DNA of 64,000 nucleotides from Fennellomyces sp. T-0311 (Eukaryota > Mucoromycota > Mucoromycetes > Mucorales > Lichtheimiaceae), in assembly GCA_025266875.1 (NCBI GenBank), contig JALLLT010000017.1:776189-840188 (forward strand), in the 5' to 3' direction. How positions within the stretch are numbered: the first letter of the stretch is position 1; every line of letters begins with the position of its first letter. The translations under genes were made by a program, and so were the position numbers. Below are positions 58,483 through 64,000 of the stretch, in pieces. A model generated the notes under the pieces. The model saw nothing but the letters and a program-made list of their open reading frames with translations, was not told where the DNA came from and made no database searches.

Positions 58483-58635
58483 TAGAGAAAAGAAACGTTT
58501 ACAAGCACCTGAGCAGGCTCAACTTGTGTTGGTTTTGTAATGTTAATTTTATTAGAACAAGTTTTCCTTTCTCGTTCCTCATACCCAGGATACCTATATT
58601 ACACTAAACACTGTAAAAAAAATGACTTTTCTCCA

Positions 58636-59190
58636 TTACGATGCCCCAATGCTTTCAATCAAAGTGTCCACATGATCCAAAAAATGCTGGAGATTTTTAA
58701 AATACTCAAGATCGATAGGCTGCTCATCAACATCTTCCTCAGAAATATCGAATCCTGGTAACTCTGGATCGATACCCACCACTGAGCTTAGCCATAACTG
58801 TGCGCGTCCTTTACTTGGAGAATGTGGTGCAAACATTGAAGATGGTAATGTGATCACCAGTGTGTTGTTCTGGAAAACGGCTTTTGTACGGTCATTCTGC
58901 TGTAACAGCTTTTCCAGCAGCAGTGCGACTAGCCGGATATGCTCCTGATAATCTTGTGCCATGCGTTCGATAGACTGTATGATGTTTTTGCTGTGCTGGA
59001 TGTGCTCCATGAACAACTTTGAGCCGTCCAATATGATTGTCAGCTTGACAATAACGCTGCGTATCTTGTGGTTAAAGGACACTGGGCGGCGGACAAGCCC
59101 ACCAGGCGTTCGTGAGTGTACCAGAAGCTCACACATGCCTCTGCTCTTTTCATATTGAAGGAATTTTTGCCGTCGTCCTTGTGTGGCCAT
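58636..59190 (-). CDS. Hypothetical helical protein
   Basis: A single-exon frame of 184 codons from ATG 59190 (MATQGRRQKFLQYEK). The middle is helical and possibly coiled-coil (LDGSKLFMEHIQHSKNIIQSIERMAQDYQEHIRLVALLLEKLLQQND). The C-terminus is acidic (DISEEDVDEQPIDLEYFKNLQHFLDHVDTLIESI). No signal peptide or membrane helix. I do not recognise the family. The length, codon use and convergent position with the PAQR gene (154 bp apart) support a real gene. The frame is also open upstream to an ATG at 59289, but the upstream residues are Phe/His-rich and unlike protein. Confidence 0.6.
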   Translation of the reverse strand: MATQGRRQKFLQYEKSRGMCELLVHSRTPGGLVRRPVSFNHKIRSVIVKLTIILDGSKLFMEHIQHSKNIIQSIERMAQDYQEHIRLVALLLEKLLQQNDRTKAVFQNNTLVITLPSSMFAPHSPSKGRAQLWLSSVVGIDPELPGFDISEEDVDEQPIDLEYFKNLQHFLDHVDTLIESIGAS

Positions 59191-60787
59191 GTCGATAAAC
59201 CGCAAAGGAATATAATGAAAATGAAAAAAATGAAAAAAAGGATGGTGCATTGCACAAAATCGGCTGACTTTTATATTGGCGCACGACAAGGCATTGTGTG
59301 ATCACACCAAGGAGGTACCGAGTTGCAGCAAACTATAAAATCCTCCACAGTTTCTCATGGCAGCCATAATATACCCCCAAGCGCAGTACTTTCCAGACAC
59401 AACCAATGTCATTAGTACGATCAGATCGATAGCATTCCGTGCTTTAATCAGATAGCATGGTTACAGTTTATTTATACGAGTGTGACACAGAAACCATCTA
59501 AACCAGACACTGATAGGTGGCGCGGTTGCGTTAGAAAGCGTGTGACAACTGGAAGGATTGGTTCCACTTGATCCTTCTGTTAATTAGCGACCGTTTGCAT
59601 ATGAAAATGTAACCGTTGATCTTATAAGAATTTCCAGGGGCCAATTTATACCTGTTTACAGCTAGAGAAGGTGGGAATTCTGTGCATAGAGCGGTGGAGT
59701 CATCATACATCCGTCATCATGGCGATAAAGGTCATAATTACATAAAAGGAAACGATTGCTTTACAATACCCAAAATATACAATCTGAGTTTGCAAAGTCA
59801 TCGTTCCTGGACATTCTCTTTTTCGCGTAAATTCTTCTCTGTTTACTCTACGCAATGTCAGTCGTAATCTGTACAATCTGCGCTGCTCTCCACCTTCGCC
59901 ATACCAATCGTTCAAATTGTCTTGCGATTCCCAGATGACTTTCCATGTCTCTCTGCAAAGGACACGAGATGAATGACGTTGGTCGTGCTGAACCAGATCA
60001 TCAGGGCCGTACCTTTACTAATACCGATCAGTAAATCAAAGCCTACATATAATAGGGAAAGGCAGACGCTACCATAAAAGAGGAAAAAGAAGCATTATTG
60101 CTTTGAAATCCTATCAGATATATTATCGGCAGAATCGTCTGCTTTTGATAACGATGATCTTATGCAGAGCGCATGTGGTTTGAAAAACACGGATGGTTGA
60201 ATACTTTACGGCCGCTTTACATCATGCAACTCCAAGCTTATGCAGTAGTGACAGTCGAACCAGTATAAGGTAGTTGTAATGCGTTGCTTTCCATTAAGGT
60301 ACTAATCAACCCATAAATTTGTGGGGATACGAAGCTTGAAAATGGACGGCGGGAAAATTGGCCTACCTACTTCCACATGATGCGCAATGTACAAGGATGA
60401 AGAGATAGCAGGCTGAACTGCGAAAATGTTTGGCAGCTTGTGATATGAGAACACCAGAAAATACAATGCGCGTGGTTATGAAAAAGATTACACATATGCA
60501 TAACGGTGAAGAAGTTTCCGAAAGCCAGAATATGGATTGCTGCATTGCGGCTGTGATGTTTCCGCAAGTGCTTTGAAAACATTGGCGCAAAGTCAACTTG
60601 ATGTTGGAATTAATGACACTGGGGCCAGGGCTACTAATCACGATCAAGCACAAGAGTACTATCAGCTTGGAACTAGAGTATGTGTAACTTTGTCATGTTA
60701 CATAGCTGAATAGAGCACATCAGCTTCCTCTATCCACGCCAATAAAGTGTACGTGTCCATGTCGCCAACTATGCGCAAGACGCTTTA
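59191..60787. other. Gene-poor region
   Basis: No supported gene. A hydrophobic minus-strand frame lies at 60,363-60,653 without family features or clear splice partners. No repeats were recognised. Confidence 0.4.
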
Positions 60788-61424
60788 TTAGATGACGTAT
60801 TCTTTAGCGTAAGTCTCAAAATAGTGAATATGAATGCGCTGATCTTCAAAAGCAACAGCATTAACTACGTCTTTTTCAACTTGCCATAACGTCAAGGAAT
60901 AATCTTTACAAGCCTTTTTATGCATATCCACGTAAGTAGAGCCTAACTGTTGGGCATTCAGGTTTCTTCTACATAAACCAAAGTGCTTTACCGTATATTA
61001 TTAAACTGCCTTTTTGTGATCCAGTTCCTTATAAAAGGTAGTTACAGGATGAAATAAGGGGTTTTATTGATGACGTTTTCTGAGCATTGTGCAACTTTGC
61101 GAATACATTATACCTGAAGACCGCGGATGGGGTCTGTGCACTTACGCGTTTCGTTGACCATCAAGTCGAGCCATAAAAATTGTACCTAGGCCGATATAGG
61201 TTTCAACCGCAGTAGCTGCGCGCACATTGAAGAATTGAATGGCGTGAAAGATGATGTTATTACCAAGTATTAAAATCGATATGTTCAAAACAACTAAGTA
61301 ATACTGGTGATGCCAAGCATTTATAGACCACGTTATCGCTTGACCTGATAAAGCCGACAAATACTACTATAAACATGCAAGTACCGGTTGCTGTAGCTGT
61401 TAGAGTATCATTACTGGAAGGCAT
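60788..61424 (-). CDS. Unrecognised small membrane-type protein
   Basis: Minus-strand exons 61424-61385, 61344-61146 and 60968-60788 can be joined in frame (139 aa). The first intron is 40 bp. The N-terminus (MPSSNDTLTATATG) is polar; a hydrophobic stretch follows (YYLVVLNISILILG), and the C-terminus is soluble and charged (STYVDMHKKACKDYSLTLWQVEKDVV). Between exons 2 and 3, an extra 36-bp exon at 60992-61027 would also keep frame (NWITKRQFNNIR), but it would leave a 23-bp intron, which is too short to be likely. I recognise no family. The consistent frame across junctions favours a real or recently decayed gene. Confidence 0.4.
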
Positions 61425-61505
61425 GCATGGTAAATTATACAGTGGAAGTACTTCCCTATATTGAAAAGAATGTTATATTTCAATATTTTTTAATAGTAAT
61501 ACTTT

Positions 61506-62551
61506 TTAAAGGCTAGGCTTTGGACCGGGGGAAACAGTGAATCCAACTGCGGGGAAATAGATAATTGAAGTAATCTTATCTGTCTTGTGTTCAATCACAA
61601 TTTCATCCTGCGTCAAGTTACGAAGAATACCAGTAGATGGCGTTATACCAGTATCAAGCGGTTCCACTGAGACGATTTGGCCGACTTTTAGTTCGGGAAG
61701 GGTGCATTGTTGCTGTCCTGTATAAGGTTGAGCTTGCTTCTGAGCGACTTCAAGTGCCTGTTCAGCTTTCAACTTTGGCAAATTCTCCGTGCGTGACATT
61801 TTGGCTTCCTCAGTGATACGGATAAAGTGCTTATACATTGCCGGGGCATTCGTTTCAACCCAGTCGGGGCCAAGGATGTTAGCCAAAAAGAAAGTGTCCT
61901 TCGCAAGCGATAAGTCAGCAAAGGAGAGCGTAGGCGTGTCCAATACATAAGGCTTGTTGCCCAGTAGCGCCTGAACTTGTGCGATCTGTGCTACTAAATC
62001 AATTCGCATATACGGCGAGCCTCCACCGAACTTTTGGCCAATGAACTGATCACGATCCTTCTTAAACTTTTCGGGCAAAAGCGAGACATCAAACTGCTTG
62101 CTGATAGAGCCAAACAGGAAAGAGTCGAACCATACAGCAATGGCCCTGCCAAGTTCTTTTGACGATTCGCCGGATTTGGTTTTCGGGTACAACGACGGCT
62201 CTGGGTATCTGAGTCCAAAAAAATTAATATCCAGGCGCGAAGTACTTGTGCGTCCTTTCACTCGCACCTTTTCTCCAGTTCATCAATGATACGTTTGGTA
62301 TCACAATAAACTTGGTTTCCGATCTGTAGAATGGGTGTCTTTCGGTACCCACCGTCGAGCGGTCGTCGAAGAGGACGTGGCTCAATAGGCGAAATCTGAA
62401 CGACTTTGTAGTCAATGTTCTTGTAATTCAACACCCACGCAAGCTCTTGAGCGAATGGAGACAGTGGATACCAGTGCTATTTTTAATGTTACCCTTATTA
62501 TTTCTGGTTATTTCTTGATGAGCATACCAAAATAATATCGGGCTGGGGCAT
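61506..62551 (-). CDS. Glutathione S-transferase-like protein
   Basis: On the minus strand the model joins 62551-62528, 62476-62268 and 62208-61506 (311 aa); both introns (51 and 59 bp) keep frame. GSTs conjugate glutathione to electrophiles or act as thiol-transferases. The N-terminal thioredoxin-like fold reads IILHWYPLSPFAQELAWVLNYKNIDYKVVQI...YRKTPILQIGNQVYCDTKRIIDELEKR, with the cis-Pro in TPILQ and the usual D-T after it. The C-terminal helical domain contains PYMRIDLVAQIAQVQALLG and LSFADLSLAKDTFFLANIL. About 70 residues more follow with a small beta-rich end (VGQIVSVEPL...IIYFPAVGFTV), which is an unusual extension. The tiny first exon encodes MPQPDIIL, and CCACCATG supports this start. 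Confidence 0.88.
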
Positions 62552-63909
62552 GGTGGAAGTGAGGAACAAGACCATTTAATTCCCAGTAGCCCAGTTGCCT
62601 TTTATTAATCTCACTGCGCGGATTACAAATCACAAATAGTCCCATTTCGTGTACCTGTGCACTGTCAATCCGTAACTACTTTAAGGTGTAATTGGCCGCA
62701 TTGCATAACTCAAATTTTGCACCGACTTATTTGGAATGTTCTGGTCGTTTACACCGAGCATGCTTCTGTATTACTATACGGTGAATCTCTCCATCGTCGA
62801 TCTTGGGTTCCGGAATCCAAAGTAACGATTGGGTGAGCGTGTGTCGCTTGTGCATGGCTGATGTGGTCATCTTGTACCATAAAGGATAAATCCGAGCGCC
62901 GTGAACATGAGTTAAATGCTGTTGCCAGATTGGTCAGGAATAAAAAACTCGAAGCAACATAAGCTTGCTATCGTCGCACAAACGAGTTCCATGTGGACAA
63001 CAAGTATCAAAATGATTACTTGCAATACTTGGACAATAATGTATATGAATGCTACACCAAAAAGACAATAATTCCACATCAGCATGCCCTTCGTGCAATA
63101 GCTCAACTCATGGCACTGTCAGTAATATATTTTAGAGAAAGCCAATGTGCAGCCGTTAATTTTTGTGTCTAGTCAAACCAGCGGCTAAATAAAAGGTCAT
63201 CTTGAAAAGTACGCGAAAATCCGCCCTAATAATCCTCTGGCTCACCCAGTGCCTAAAGAGGCATGAAAAATTAGAAAAACTAGCGGAAGATGTGATAAAA
63301 AAATACGTAGACAGTCAAATATAGTAGTATCCGTGCATAGCACGCGAGATTAAAGCAGAAAAAACGAAAATATGGGAATTTTCCTGGACTATCACCGCAT
63401 TTTACAAAGTTATCCAACTCAGTGCACGCAATTACTAAGTAACCTTACGACTAAAGATTTGTATAGAGCTGGTCGAGAGTAAAAACATTGACATTTTACG
63501 TTGCTCGTTTCGAATCAGCATTGGTAATGTATTACTAATCTCGGAGCACGTTTACTTGCTCAACCAGCGATCGAGAAAATGGTTTAGTTAGAGAAAATGC
63601 GATATTTGGTATGGAACGGTATGTAGAATATGTTACTGTGTGTAACGACTTTGTACGTACATACTAATGACGCTAGACATTGATTTCTATGAAGACAAGC
63701 GTCGTTGATATTCACATAGTGAATATTGTATTATGATAAGGATTAATGGAACTAAACATCTGTAATAACATATGGAATTATTCTTATGTTATGTGGGTAT
63801 GTTATTGATATTGTAGGGCAATTCTGAGCACCACTGGAGCAACTTTACTGATAGAATTATCTACGACAAGTTTAAAAAATGTAGGCTTATGGTTATAAAT
63901 AGCTCTCGC
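62552..63909. other. Gene-poor region upstream of the GST-like gene
   Basis: A 64-codon hydrophobic minus-strand frame lies at 62,912-63,106, with no family or splice partner. No repeats were recognised. Confidence 0.4.
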
Positions 63910-64000
63910 TTAGGCTGACCCTTGAGTCATATATAAGGCACCGACAAGGTTAAGTCCGTTTTGTTTGGCAAACGCATCGATGTCAAATTGCTCGCGACTC
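63910..64000 (-). CDS. C-terminal end of an unknown gene running off the window
   Basis: The minus-strand frame entering from the right edge reads SREQFDIDAFAKQNGLNLVGA and ends LYMTQGSA before a stop at 63910. The composition looks like protein, but 29 residues are too few to identify a family. Confidence 0.35.
   Translation of the reverse strand, partial: SREQFDIDAFAKQNGLNLVGALYMTQGSA

Noticed and set aside
62912..63106. Hydrophobic 64-codon minus-strand frame as a membrane protein gene
   Set aside because: Too short, isolated, no splice partners; hydrophobic frames are common by chance in T-rich DNA.
1..64000. CRISPR arrays, bacterial operons, rRNA genes
   Set aside because: No regularly spaced short repeats, no ribosome-binding-site-led gene strings and no rRNA sequence seen; genes have spliceosomal introns.

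Overview
This is eukaryotic, fungal DNA. Genes are split by many short GT-AG introns (mostly 45-90 bp, some with TACTAAC-like branch sites), and the recognisable proteins are fungal. A rhizoferrin-type NIS siderophore synthetase, a Fanzor/TnpB-like relic and AT-rich intergenic DNA point to Mucoromycota, probably Mucorales. That placement is an inference. All exon boundaries below were derived by hand by requiring GT...AG ends and an unbroken reading frame with family-conserved residues on both sides.

Layout. 1-7.8 kb: a large protein with 11 zinc-ribbon repeats, an IucA/IucC-family siderophore synthetase, and a decayed tandem copy of that synthetase. 8-12.7 kb: a compact housekeeping block with NHP2 (H/ACA snoRNP), YIP1 (ER-Golgi), TFIIB and DBF4 (Cdc7 kinase activator). 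12.7-19.3 kb: gene-poor, with a relic of a Ty3/Gypsy-like element at 15.2-15.5 kb. 19.3-29.1 kb: CDC24 (Cdc42 GEF), a Sec14-like CRAL-TRIO membrane protein, a steroid 5-alpha-reductase-family enzyme and a second DH-PH RhoGEF. 30.6-33.2 kb: the NDUFA6/B14 complex I subunit, a small hypothetical gene and an F-box gene. 33.2-37.4 kb: gene-poor. 37.4-40.7 kb: a Vps3844 (DUF3844) membrane protein and an F-box/LRR protein.

41.8-52.7 kb is a nest of mobile elements. A Fanzor/TnpB-like gene is broken by a complete 8,927-bp Ty3/Gypsy-type LTR retrotransposon (42571-51497; two 410-bp LTRs that look identical; ACGT target duplication). Next to the distal Fanzor fragment is a non-autonomous TA-flanked DNA transposon (51746-52709). 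The retrotransposon has gag, a protease-RT-RNase H ORF entered by a probable -1 frameshift (A AAA AAC plus stem-loop), a separate integrase ORF, and an extra fourth ORF of unknown function. The tail of that fourth ORF is also recognisable in the decayed relic at 15.2 kb.

53.5-64 kb: a weak hypothetical gene, a divergent pair of PAQR/adiponectin-receptor-family genes, two or three unrecognised genes, a glutathione S-transferase-like gene, and the end of a gene running off the window.

Apart from the CDC24/RhoGEF/CRAL-TRIO neighbourhood (cell polarity and membrane traffic), the neighbours do not form an obvious pathway. The most unusual content is the retrotransposon's expression strategy and accessory ORF, the zinc-ribbon array protein, and the siderophore gene with its dead copy.
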